Source: JAGXQV01 sp964527565 (GTDB lineage Bacteria; Pseudomonadota; Gammaproteobacteria; Burkholderiales; Sulfuricellaceae). Taken from it: a stretch of 64,000 bases of DNA. Each line of letters opens with the position of its first letter. Within the stretch, counting starts at the first letter, position 1. The translations under genes were made by a program, and so were the position numbers. The notes beneath the pieces are model-generated. The model had not been told where the DNA came from, made no database searches, and worked only from the letters and a program-made list of their open reading frames with translations. Positions 53,262-62,048 of the stretch are shown one piece after another. The stretch lies in the NCBI GenBank assembly GCA_964527565.1, contig CAZGOY010000001.1:186001-250000 (forward strand), given 5' to 3'.

Positions 53262-53837
53262 TTAAGGCAAAGCACCAGCATTTTTTAGCTTGTCCATGAT
53301 CCTTTCGATGAACGCGCTTTTCCCATTGCTGTAAGCCGCGCGGTTTCGCGGGTAGCGTTCCGCCAGCGCACGTTTGATTTTGCCGTATTCGCGCGCTTCG
53401 TCCGGGTGGGCCACCAGATAATCACGGAAACGCAGGCGCTCCCAGTGCTCGAAATCCCTCTCGATCATGTGCAGATGGTGCGTCCGTTCACCCGCAGCAT
53501 TGCGTTTGATGAACCAGGCATAAAAGGGCGGAATGTCGCCGCCCCAGGTTGGGCGCCACAGGTAATCGTACCCCTGAGCGGTGAGGATGGGGACAACGCG
53601 CTTTCGGGTCTCTTCCAGTGAATGGACCTCCACCAGCATGTCGATGATCGGTTTCGCAGCTAGACCCGGTACGGCAGTGCTGCCGAAATGCTCTATTCGT
53701 CCTATCACTTCGGGAGGTAGGCAGGTACGCAGGTGAGCCGCTTCTTGCCGGAACATTTCCGGCCAAGAAGCGTTGTAATCCACAATGGCAACGTCTTCGG
53801 CCATCAGGCGCCGAACTTTCTCCTCGGTTGTTTCCAT
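53262..53837 (-). CDS. GrpB-family (UPF0157) nucleotidyltransferase-like protein
   Basis: 191 residues with the GrpB signature: IVDYNASWPEMFRQEAAHL, then IEHFGSTAVPGLAAKPIIDMLVEV (G-S-T-A-V-P-G and the D-x-x-V acidic pair) and HHLHMIERDFEHWERLRFRDYL. The fold is a minimal nucleotidyltransferase; in some bacteria the domain is fused to dephospho-CoA kinase. Substrate unknown. Single gene, minus strand. Confidence 0.88.
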   Translation of the reverse strand: METTEEKVRRLMAEDVAIVDYNASWPEMFRQEAAHLRTCLPPEVIGRIEHFGSTAVPGLAAKPIIDMLVEVHSLEETRKRVVPILTAQGYDYLWRPTWGGDIPPFYAWFIKRNAAGERTHHLHMIERDFEHWERLRFRDYLVAHPDEAREYGKIKRALAERYPRNRAAYSNGKSAFIERIMDKLKNAGALP

Positions 53838-53934
53838 TGGGAAGGAGCCCTCCAGCGGTAATGGGGGGATTTAAGCAACAATGATCCGGGGTGCTGAATC
53901 CCCTTACGCAGCCTGAAGGCGGCTTTGTCGCCGC

Positions 53935-55386
<1,452 letters not shown>

Positions 55387-55415
55387 GCGGGTTAACTCCT
55401 AGGTTTGCCGCTGGT

Positions 55416-56264
55416 TCAGCCGGCGGAAAAGACGGTGACGAAATGGATGGCGGCGGGATGGTCGTGGTTGGTTTCCTCGCCCAGACAAAAATAACCGCGT
55501 GGCGGGAGGGTGCGTTCACCGCGCTTCACGCTGAACTTGGGGCCGACTTCGGGAAACACGAAGGTGCCATTGGTACTTTCGTCAATCAGGAAAATGCTGC
55601 CGCCGCGGAATTCCAGGCGTCCGTGTCGGCGTGAGGCCATGTCGCTTTCGCTGACGATGTCGTTGCCATCCTCACGCCCAAAGGTGAGGATGGGGTGGCC
55701 GCTGTACAACACCTTTTCCTGGTTGCCCTGGCTCTGCCGCCAGCGCAGGCGCATTTTCTTGCCGGTGCGGTCGGCAACGGAAGCTAGGCGGGTGGCTTCA
55801 AAGCTTTTGGGTAAGACGATTTCAAATACGCGCACCCCGGTCTTGCCGTCGGTGGCGCCGAAGCGGACTTCATGCTTGCTCGACAGGCTGTCTGCGGTTT
55901 CCTGGGTGGTGACGATCTGGCCGGGCGCGGCTTTTACCAGTTCGCGCACTGCCGCAGTCACCGCGTGCGTGTGCGCTTCCCTGGCTTCCCTGGCGGCGGG
56001 AAGCTGGCAGATGGACATGCGGGTAACCGGCTGGCCGGTATTTTTTCCGGGATAGTCGCAGGCCATCAGTTCGATGGCGGTTTCCGCTGCGGTATTCGGG
56101 TCGTTCAGGGTGCAGACGATTTTTTTGCCGACGGCATTGATGTGGTTGCCGCCATGCGCGCTGACGATCGCGTCGAAGCGCTGGACGATGTCGGCGGCGT
56201 CATAAGGCTGGCCGGTGTCCAGCAGTTCGATCAGGAGGATGGTTTTGGCGTTGCTTGCAAGCAT
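55416..56264 (-). CDS. FHA-domain protein with degenerate nucleotide-cyclase-like N-terminus
   Basis: 282 residues. The N-terminal half (ILLIELLDTGQPYDAADIVQRFDAIVSAHGG, written in part; AAETAIELMACDYPG; MSICQLPAAREAREAH) follows the class III cyclase pattern but I do not find the metal-binding Asp pair, so it is probably inactive. The C-terminal FHA domain (about 190-280) has GREDGNDIV, SRRHGRLEF and DESTNGTFV, the phosphothreonine-binding residues. Start at 56264 (MLASNAKTI) agrees with the domain; the frame extends far upstream over pgeF. Partner kinase unknown. Confidence 0.8.
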   Translation of the reverse strand: MLASNAKTILLIELLDTGQPYDAADIVQRFDAIVSAHGGNHINAVGKKIVCTLNDPNTAAETAIELMACDYPGKNTGQPVTRMSICQLPAAREAREAHTHAVTAAVRELVKAAPGQIVTTQETADSLSSKHEVRFGATDGKTGVRVFEIVLPKSFEATRLASVADRTGKKMRLRWRQSQGNQEKVLYSGHPILTFGREDGNDIVSESDMASRRHGRLEFRGGSIFLIDESTNGTFVFPEVGPKFSVKRGERTLPPRGYFCLGEETNHDHPAAIHFVTVFSAG

Positions 56265-56290
56265 AGGCCACGCATTATAGGCGCAATGAA

Positions 56291-57022
56291 TTAACTGAGC
56301 CAGATCAATGAGGCCATGCGTCCCGTCGTTCCCTCGCGGCGGTAGGAGAAAAAGCGGTTCACCTCGCTGAAAGTGCAAAAATCGCCACCGCTCACTTGCG
56401 TGACGCCGCATTCCGCCAGCCTGAGGCGTGCCAGCCGAAAAATATCCGCCAGCCATTTGCCCTTGCCGTGCGGGATGAACGCGCTTGCCGCCGCGCCGTC
56501 GTGCGCCAGGAAGCGCTCGCGCACTTCGTCGCCGACTTCAAAAGCCTGGGGGCCGATGGCCGGGCCGAGCCAAGCCAGCAGCGCGGCGGGGTCGCGCCGC
56601 ATGGACGCCACAGTGGCCTCGATCACGCCTTCGGCCAGCCCGCGCCAGCCGGCGTGGGCGGCGGCGACCGCCGTGCCGTGCCGGTCGCACAGCAGCAGCG
56701 GTAGGCAGTCGGCGGTCAGAACCGCGCAAACCTGGCCCGCCTGGTGTGCCATGCAGGCATCAGCTTCGGGCGTGCCCGTCATGCGCCCGGCGTCTGCTAC
56801 GGCGGTGCCGTGAACCTGTTTCAGCCACAGCGGGTCGGCGGGCAAGTGCTGGCGCAGCAGGGCGCGGTTTTGCGTCACCGCATGTGCGTCATCACCGACA
56901 TGCTCGCCCAGGTTCAGGCTGGCGTAAGGGGCGCTGCTGGCGCCGCCGTAACGGGTGGTGGAAAGGGCGTGGACGTTGGCGGGCGCAGGCCAGCCGGGAA
57001 TGATCCAGCCGTCAGGCTTCAC
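56291..57022 (-). CDS. pgeF: Purine nucleoside phosphorylase/peptidoglycan editing factor PgeF (YfiH)
   Basis: 243 residues from a GTG at 57022 that lies inside the end of rluD (11-base overlap); length equals E. coli YfiH. Motifs: LSTTRYGGASSAPYASLNLGEHVGDD, KQVHGTAV, LTADCLPLLLCD and AHAGWRGLAEGV supply the Zn/Cu ligands; GDFCTFSEVNRFFSYRREGTTGRMASLIWL closes it (in parts). Acts on nucleosides and prevents wrong amino acids in murein. Same rluD-pgeF pair as in E. coli. Confidence 0.92.
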   Translation of the reverse strand: MKPDGWIIPGWPAPANVHALSTTRYGGASSAPYASLNLGEHVGDDAHAVTQNRALLRQHLPADPLWLKQVHGTAVADAGRMTGTPEADACMAHQAGQVCAVLTADCLPLLLCDRHGTAVAAAHAGWRGLAEGVIEATVASMRRDPAALLAWLGPAIGPQAFEVGDEVRERFLAHDGAAASAFIPHGKGKWLADIFRLARLRLAECGVTQVSGGDFCTFSEVNRFFSYRREGTTGRMASLIWLS

Positions 57023-57986
57023 CGCGCAAAGTCCCGAGCAATGCCAACATGTCGGCGGGCATGTCGGCGTGCCATTCCATGGGTTCGCGCGAGCCGGGGT
57101 GGAATAGTCCCAAGCGCGTGGCGTGCAGCGCCTGCCGCCCGAGCTTGCTGACCGCTTCGCGCACGGCGGGGGTGGCGGCCACCGGCTTGCCGCCATAAAC
57201 CGGGTCGCCGACCAAGGCGTGGCCGATGGATTGCAGGTGGACACGAATCTGGTGGGTGCGCCCGGTTTCCAGGCGGCATTCGAGCAGGGTGTGTACGACG
57301 AAGCGTTCGACGATGCGATAGTGGGTGCGTGCCGGTTTGCCGCCGGAGACGACGGCCATTTTGGTACGTTGCTGGGGATGGCGACCGATGGGAGCCTCCA
57401 CTTCGCCGTCGCTCGCCACGATGCCTTGCGCCAGGGCCAGATATTCGCGTTTCACCGTGCGCGCCTGAAGCTGGCGCACCAGATCGGTTTGCGCGGTGAG
57501 CGTCTTGGCGACCACCAACAGGCCGCTGGTGTCCTTGTCCAGCCGGTGGACGATACCGGCGCGCGGGATGCCGGACAGTTGCGGGGCGTGATGCAGCAGG
57601 GCGTTGAGCAGGGTGCCTTCCCAGTTGCCGCTACCCGGATGGACCACCAGCCCGGCGGGTTTGTTGATGACGATCAGCGCTTCGTCCTCGAAGGCGATGT
57701 CGAGCGCGATCTCCTGGGCCACGAAGGCGCTTTCCGCCGGCAGCGCCTGCGGCGCCACTAGCACGCTTTCCCCGCCCCACACCGCCTGTTTGGGGGTGGC
57801 GTAGCTACCTGCCACCGTGACGCGCTGTTGCTTGATCCATTCCTGCAGGCGGCTGCGCGAATATTCCGGGAGCAATTTCTGCAAGGCCTGGTCAAGGCGC
57901 AGGCCGGCCATGTCCGGGGGGATGATCAGATGGAGTTGGCCGGGCTTTGCGCTATAATCGTCCAAATTGTTCAGGGGTTGCGTCAT
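57012..57986 (-). CDS. rluD: 23S rRNA pseudouridine synthase RluD
   Basis: 324 residues. Makes pseudouridines 1911, 1915 and 1917 in 23S rRNA (by family). N-terminal S4 domain (LRLDQALQKLLPEYSRSRLQEWIK) and the catalytic Asp in GIVHRLDKDTSGLLVVAK; RTHQIRVHLQSIGHALVGDPVYGG confirms the family. The start at 57986 is taken because it fits; its ATG shares two bases with the ATG of bamD on the other strand. No ribosome site precedes it, so a leaderless message or a later start is possible. Confidence 0.93.
   Translation of the reverse strand: MTQPLNNLDDYSAKPGQLHLIIPPDMAGLRLDQALQKLLPEYSRSRLQEWIKQQRVTVAGSYATPKQAVWGGESVLVAPQALPAESAFVAQEIALDIAFEDEALIVINKPAGLVVHPGSGNWEGTLLNALLHHAPQLSGIPRAGIVHRLDKDTSGLLVVAKTLTAQTDLVRQLQARTVKREYLALAQGIVASDGEVEAPIGRHPQQRTKMAVVSGGKPARTHYRIVERFVVHTLLECRLETGRTHQIRVHLQSIGHALVGDPVYGGKPVAATPAVREAVSKLGRQALHATRLGLFHPGSREPMEWHADMPADMLALLGTLRGEA
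57953..57958 (+). promoter_or_regulatory. Probable -10 box for bamD
   Basis: TATAAT 26 bases before the bamD ATG, inside the rluD coding start. No good -35 is spaced at 16-18 bases. Confidence 0.45.
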
Positions 57987-58767
57987 GAAGCGTAGTTTAA
58001 CGTTTATTTTCCTGCTGTGGCTCGGCGGTTGCAGTCTGTTGCCGCAAGCGCATGACGAAACCCGCAACTGGTCGGCTCAAAAACTGTTTTCCGAGGCCAA
58101 GGCGCAAATGGCGGAAGGCGGTTACGAAAAGGCGATCAAGTATTTCGAGACGCTGGAAGCGCGTTTCCCCTACGGGCGTTATGCCCAGCAGGCTCAGCTG
58201 GAAGTGGCCTATGCCTATTTCAAGAGCAGCGAGCCGGTTTCCGCGATTGCCGCCTGCGACCGCTTCATCAAGCTTCACCCCAACCACCCCAACGTCGATT
58301 ACGCCTATTATCTGAAAGGCCTGGTCAACTTCAACGAAGACCTCGGTCTGCTCGGTTCGGTCGCGCGCCAGGACATGACCGAGCGCGACCCCAAGGCGGC
58401 GCGCGAATCCTTCGAATCCTTCAAGGAACTGGCCACCCGTTTTCCCACCAGCAAATATGCCCCGGATGCCGTGGCGCGCATGAAATATCTGGTCAACGCG
58501 CTGGCTTCGCACGAAGTGCATGTGGCGCGCTATTACCTGCGGCGCGGCGCCTACGTGGCGGCGGCGAATCGCGGGCAGTACGTGCTGCAGAACTACCCGC
58601 AGGCGCCTGCCACCGAGGAGGCGTTGGCGTTGATGGTGAAGGCCTATGACGCGATGGGGATGAACGACCTGCGCGATGACGCGCAGCGCGTGATGCAGAA
58701 GAATTTTCCCGGCAGCGGCACCCTCAGGGGCGGGAGTGTGGATACGCCGTGGTGGAAACTCTGGTAA
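57985..58767 (+). CDS. bamD: Outer membrane protein assembly factor BamD
   Basis: 260 residues. Lipoprotein (lipobox LWLGGC, Cys near residue 19) of the BAM complex that inserts beta-barrel proteins. Five TPR-like helical repeats, e.g. AKAQMAEGGYEKAIKYFETLEARFPYG (in part), YFKSSEPVSAIAACDRFIKLHP, KYAPDAVARMKYLVN and RGAYVAAANRGQYVLQNYP. The ATG at 57985 has AGGGG upstream at good spacing. Divergent from rluD as in many proteobacteria. Confidence 0.96.
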   Translation: MKRSLTFIFLLWLGGCSLLPQAHDETRNWSAQKLFSEAKAQMAEGGYEKAIKYFETLEARFPYGRYAQQAQLEVAYAYFKSSEPVSAIAACDRFIKLHPNHPNVDYAYYLKGLVNFNEDLGLLGSVARQDMTERDPKAARESFESFKELATRFPTSKYAPDAVARMKYLVNALASHEVHVARYYLRRGAYVAAANRGQYVLQNYPQAPATEEALALMVKAYDAMGMNDLRDDAQRVMQKNFPGSGTLRGGSVDTPWWKLW

Positions 58768-58778
58768 GCAGCCCGGCC

Positions 58779-59006
58779 TTACACGCGGGACAGCACCTGC
58801 GCCTCGCTCAACACCCCTTCCGGCAAATGCTCCAGGCAGTCGGCCATCAGTTCCGCCGCCTCGAAGCTCTGGAAGGTATCCGTATCCAGGTCGCGAATCA
58901 GCACCATCGCCGCGCCGACGATACGGATCAAACCCTCGCGCTCTTCCTTCAAACGCAGGTTTTCCGTGCGTAATCTGTAAAAATCCCTGATCATCAAGCG
59001 GTCCAT
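58779..59006 (-). CDS. Small helical protein, paralogue of the gene at 12792-13067
   Basis: 75 residues: MDRLMIRDFYRLRTENLRL, KEEREGLIRIVGAAMVLIRDLDTDTF, and a helical acidic end (AAELMADCLEHLPEGVLSEAQ). CAGGAGGACGGG precedes the ATG. It shares the heptad-like N-terminal helix, the I-x-GAA-x-V core and the D-spaced C-terminus with the protein at 12792-13067. Function unknown; ends 11 bases past bamD on the opposite strand. Confidence 0.75.
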   Translation of the reverse strand: MDRLMIRDFYRLRTENLRLKEEREGLIRIVGAAMVLIRDLDTDTFQSFEAAELMADCLEHLPEGVLSEAQVLSRV

Positions 59007-59241
59007 CCCGTCCTCCTGAGATGATGTTCAACAGCCACGCATGCCACCGCGCTTCCTGAACCAGTAGATGGCGGTGACGCCTTGCCGCCGCGCCGCCATC
59101 GAAACGTCACTCGTTTGGCGAATTATATATCGTCATCCCCGTCAGGCAAGAATATGTCGAAGCCGGTTGACGGAAATCCAATTTCAGGGTTAAATGCGCA
59201 CCTTCGAGAGGGGCACCCGCTGCTTTTCTCGTGGTTAGCAT

Positions 59242-59317
<76 letters not shown>

Positions 59318-59323
59318 GAATTT

Positions 59324-59355
59324 AACGCCCAACTGTTCTCAGTTGGGCGTTTCCA
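59324..59355 (+). terminator. Hairpin terminator after tRNA-Phe
   Basis: AACGCCCAACTG and CAGTTGGGCGTT form a perfect 12-pair stem around TTCT, seven bases after the tRNA, followed by a short T-rich stretch (TTCCATTTCT). Confidence 0.75.
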
Positions 59356-59602
59356 TTTCTGCTCCCCGCACGACACGCGAGGTTCGCGCCCATTCTGCGT
59401 GTGCCAGGGGTGTGCAGGACTTGGGTCGAGGGGCAGTCAGTTCGCATTATTCTGCCCGCTGTTCTCTCAAAATCTCCCTTCCTTCGTGGCACGCGCACAT
59501 TGCCTTATGCGGCAAGGAATTATGAGTGCGTCGGATTTCCGGGTTTGACTGCGGGCTTGGATGACCAGCCCATTTCGGAGGCTGCCATCGGTACCGAGCG
59601 GG

Positions 59603-59878
59603 TCACTTCGGCACATGGAAAACGAGTACGCTCACGATCAACTCGCGGTTGGTATCGCCATCTGCATGGAACACGTAGCGGAATCCACTCTCGTGTGGCC
59701 AGTTCACCGTACGCTTGAAGTTGCCATGTGCCTTAGCACTTACATCAACGCCTGCACCCTAAGCAATACAGCGCCTCGGCATGTGCACGCAGAAATCGCC
59801 GACCAGCGGTCGAATCATCATCACCGAATCTGGCTGGAGAACCGCCTGGCCACATGCGTTGCAGGTTTTTGTCTCCAT
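59603..59878 (-). pseudogene. Small gene broken by an in-frame TAG: zinc-ribbon-like 39-mer plus tail
   Basis: On the minus strand an ATG at 59878 opens METKTCNACGQAVLQPDSVM and continues to a TAG at 59759-59761 (39 residues). The same frame then stays open for 51 more codons to a TGA at 59603-59605, giving GNFKRTVNWPHESGFRYVFH and a beta-rich end IVSVLVFHVP. The combined 90 residues look like one protein with a CxxC zinc knuckle and a C-terminal domain; the TAG would be a nonsense mutation. I do not recognise the family. Both halves could also be chance. Confidence 0.4.
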
Positions 59879-59899
59879 GCCAGTCTCCGCTAAAAAGAC

Positions 59900-60156
59900 T
59901 GTATGGAAACGCTGTCCCCGACTGTTCTGGTGGTGCCGATTTCCAGCTAGACATGATGGGGCTCAATTATTCGATTTGATATGTGCTGACTTGGTATCGA
60001 CATAAGCTGGGGCTGCGAAAGAGTATCGATTCAGGCATCATGGCGCTTAAAATGAATTTCCTCCGCCGAGGTGCCATTTATGCCAAGTATGTGTGGTCTG
60101 GCAGATGTGCTGGGTAGTAGCGTTAGGGATAAACAATAACGAGTTCAGAGGGTGGT
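59900..60156 (+). other. Non-coding leader upstream of the dCTP deaminase gene
   Basis: No open frame here is convincing. It contains a TAAAAT (60048) without a good -35, and the inverted pair TGCCA (60080) and TGGCA (about 60100). In Vibrio cholerae the related gene avcD is preceded by a regulatory RNA, AvcI, that blocks its activity; this leader is long enough to encode a similar RNA, but no structure was computed. Confidence 0.35.
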
Positions 60157-61755
60157 ATGAGTACAGCAGGAACGAATGTTCTAAAAGTTGTCGGTGCGCA
60201 AGCGCAGGATGCTGTAGAGCACCCCGCCAGGATTCCGCGTTTGAATGAACGACTCACCGAAGAGTTGGTTATTGCGCTCGTTGGCCCTGTAGGGTCGGGT
60301 TGTACGACAACATTCGCAACGTTGAAGGAAATCCTTTCCAGCCAGTATTCGTACGAGGTGCATCATTACAAACTGAGCGAGTACATAGCGCAGGGCGCAA
60401 AGTTGGTTGAAGATGCGATTGCCGAGCAACTCCCAGCGGCGGAGCGAATCGATAAACTGCAGACGGTTGGCGACAAACTACGGAAAGCTTGTGGATTCTC
60501 GTATCTGGCGGCAAAAGCTGTTGAGAAAATTGCTGAACGCAGGGATCTGGAAGGTTTTGGGAAAACGGTCGATGGAATAGCTGTGCCCAGGAAACTTCGG
60601 CAGGTCCACATCATTGATTCCATCAAGCATCCTGAAGAGCTCAAACTACTGCGGTCAACGTATGGTGAGATATTCTGGCTGATCGGGGTTTTCGCGCCTC
60701 TGGGAGTCCGCGAGCAGCGGCTCACCTTGCAACAGAATTTGGACACGGCGGCCCTAGGGGCAATTATTCAGCGCGATTATCGCGAAGAGGATGACCACGG
60801 GCAAAAAGTTCGTGACGTCTTTTATCAGGCAGACTTTTTCGTGCGAAACGATCAGGAGAACAAGATCCAGCTAGAAAAATCACTGGATCGCTTCCTTGAG
60901 ATTATTTTTGGCAGCCCGGTGCACACTCCGACGCTTGATGAGTCATCGATGTATGCGGCGTATGCCGAGGCTGCGAAATCTGCTTGCCTGTCTCGGCAAG
61001 TTGGTGCTGCGATCGTGAGCGAAAAAGGGGAATTGATAGGGCTCGGTCGTAATGATGTGCCGCAGTACGGCGGGGGGCTGTATACAGAAGACGCCGAAGA
61101 GCGCGACCATCGCTGTCATGCTTGGCAAGACAGGCGTTGCCACAATGACAAGAAGAAAGATGTCCTCTACCAGCAAATATTCGTCAAGCTGAAGAAGGAC
61201 AACCTGCTCGTCGAGGGGGCGCGTCTGGAAGATGTGACCAAAGCAGTCAAGGCAACCGACGTGAAGAGTTTGATTGAGTATTCACGGGCGGTGCATGCCG
61301 AAATGGATGCAATTACCTCAGTTGCGAGAACCCACAAGGCTGGTTTATTGGGTGGGACGCTGTTCTCAACGACATTTCCCTGCCACTCATGCGCACGGCA
61401 CATCGTGGCAAGTGGTATTCAGAAGGTGCTGTTCATTGAGCCTTATCCTAAAAGTCTCGCCACAGAGCTTCACTCTGACTCGGTGTCGGAGGGTGAGGGC
61501 GATGCAGGTAAAAAGGTGCTTTTCCTTCAGTTTTCAGGAATAGCGCCGAAAAATATCCTTAAGCTGTTCAATGTTGGATTGACACGCAAGGGCAGCGATG
61601 GGAAACTGCAAACATTCGACAAGAAGTCTGCTTCACCTGTCGTTAAGGTGTCACTGGATGATTATTCAACCCACGAAAAATGGGTCATTGCGGAGCTAAC
61701 GGAGAATGAGCAACAAGCGTCACAAGGAAAACAACCAGCTCTCTTTGACGCTTGA
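60157..61755 (+). CDS. avcD: Anti-phage dCTP/dCMP deaminase (AvcD/DCD-like)
   Basis: 532 residues, the size of AvcD. N-terminal P-loop domain with GPVGSGCTT (residues 43-51) and IIDSIKHPEEL at about 152-162; C-terminal deoxycytidylate deaminase domain (from about 258) with the zinc motif His380-Ala-Glu382 in RAVHAEMDAI and Pro408-Cys409 with Cys412 in FPCHSCARHI. Between them a Cys/His-rich insert (DHRCHAWQDRRCHNDKKKD, 317-335) may bind a second metal. Such proteins deaminate dCTP/dCMP on phage infection and drain the nucleotide pool. GC content is visibly lower than in neighbours. Start at 60157 follows AGAGGGTGGT. Confidence 0.9.
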   Translation: MSTAGTNVLKVVGAQAQDAVEHPARIPRLNERLTEELVIALVGPVGSGCTTTFATLKEILSSQYSYEVHHYKLSEYIAQGAKLVEDAIAEQLPAAERIDKLQTVGDKLRKACGFSYLAAKAVEKIAERRDLEGFGKTVDGIAVPRKLRQVHIIDSIKHPEELKLLRSTYGEIFWLIGVFAPLGVREQRLTLQQNLDTAALGAIIQRDYREEDDHGQKVRDVFYQADFFVRNDQENKIQLEKSLDRFLEIIFGSPVHTPTLDESSMYAAYAEAAKSACLSRQVGAAIVSEKGELIGLGRNDVPQYGGGLYTEDAEERDHRCHAWQDRRCHNDKKKDVLYQQIFVKLKKDNLLVEGARLEDVTKAVKATDVKSLIEYSRAVHAEMDAITSVARTHKAGLLGGTLFSTTFPCHSCARHIVASGIQKVLFIEPYPKSLATELHSDSVSEGEGDAGKKVLFLQFSGIAPKNILKLFNVGLTRKGSDGKLQTFDKKSASPVVKVSLDDYSTHEKWVIAELTENEQQASQGKQPALFDA

Positions 61756-61918
61756 TCTCCCGATGCAGGTCTCTCAGGCTATGCGCCCAGCAAACATTCC
61801 TGTACAGCAACGTTCGGCCAGCGTCGTTGCATTCGCATCTCACCAATCACAAAGCCCGAGTTTCCGTGAGAGGGTCATTCAGGATCTAATGAAGACTCGC
61901 GTGATGGTTGCTGAGTAG
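61706..61918 (+). CDS. Small protein overlapping the end of the deaminase gene, unknown
   Basis: 70 residues (MSNKRHKENNQLSLTLDLPM at the start, FRERVIQDLMKTRVMVAE at the end), shifted in frame and overlapping the deaminase gene by 50 bases. GGAG sequences lie just before the ATG. It is polar with a helical C-terminus and ends before a terminator, so it is the natural second gene of the transcript. I do not know the family and cannot exclude chance, although its length beyond the overlap and its ending favour a real gene. Confidence 0.5.
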   Translation: MSNKRHKENNQLSLTLDLPMQVSQAMRPANIPVQQRSASVVAFASHQSQSPSFRERVIQDLMKTRVMVAE

Positions 61919-61940
61919 AAATCAACTGGTATCGAACCAA

Positions 61941-61968
61941 AACAGCTCGGACCTCCGGGCTGTTTTTG
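61941..61968 (+). terminator. Rho-independent terminator after the deaminase operon
   Basis: AACAGCTCGGA and TCCGGGCTGTT form an 11-pair stem (one G-T pair) followed by TTTTG, 22 bases after the 70-codon gene. Confidence 0.8.
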
Positions 61969-62048
61969 TTTTGGGTTCGTTAAGCGAAGAAGGAGTGCCC
62001 GGTGCATGGTAGAGTGTCCCCGCTTGGCATCTCCGTACCGCTGAAATC

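Noticed and set aside
59561..59893. 110-codon plus-strand frame in the region after tRNA-Phe
   Set aside because: No domain; the opposite strand has the more protein-like zinc-knuckle frame over the same bases, and neither is secure.
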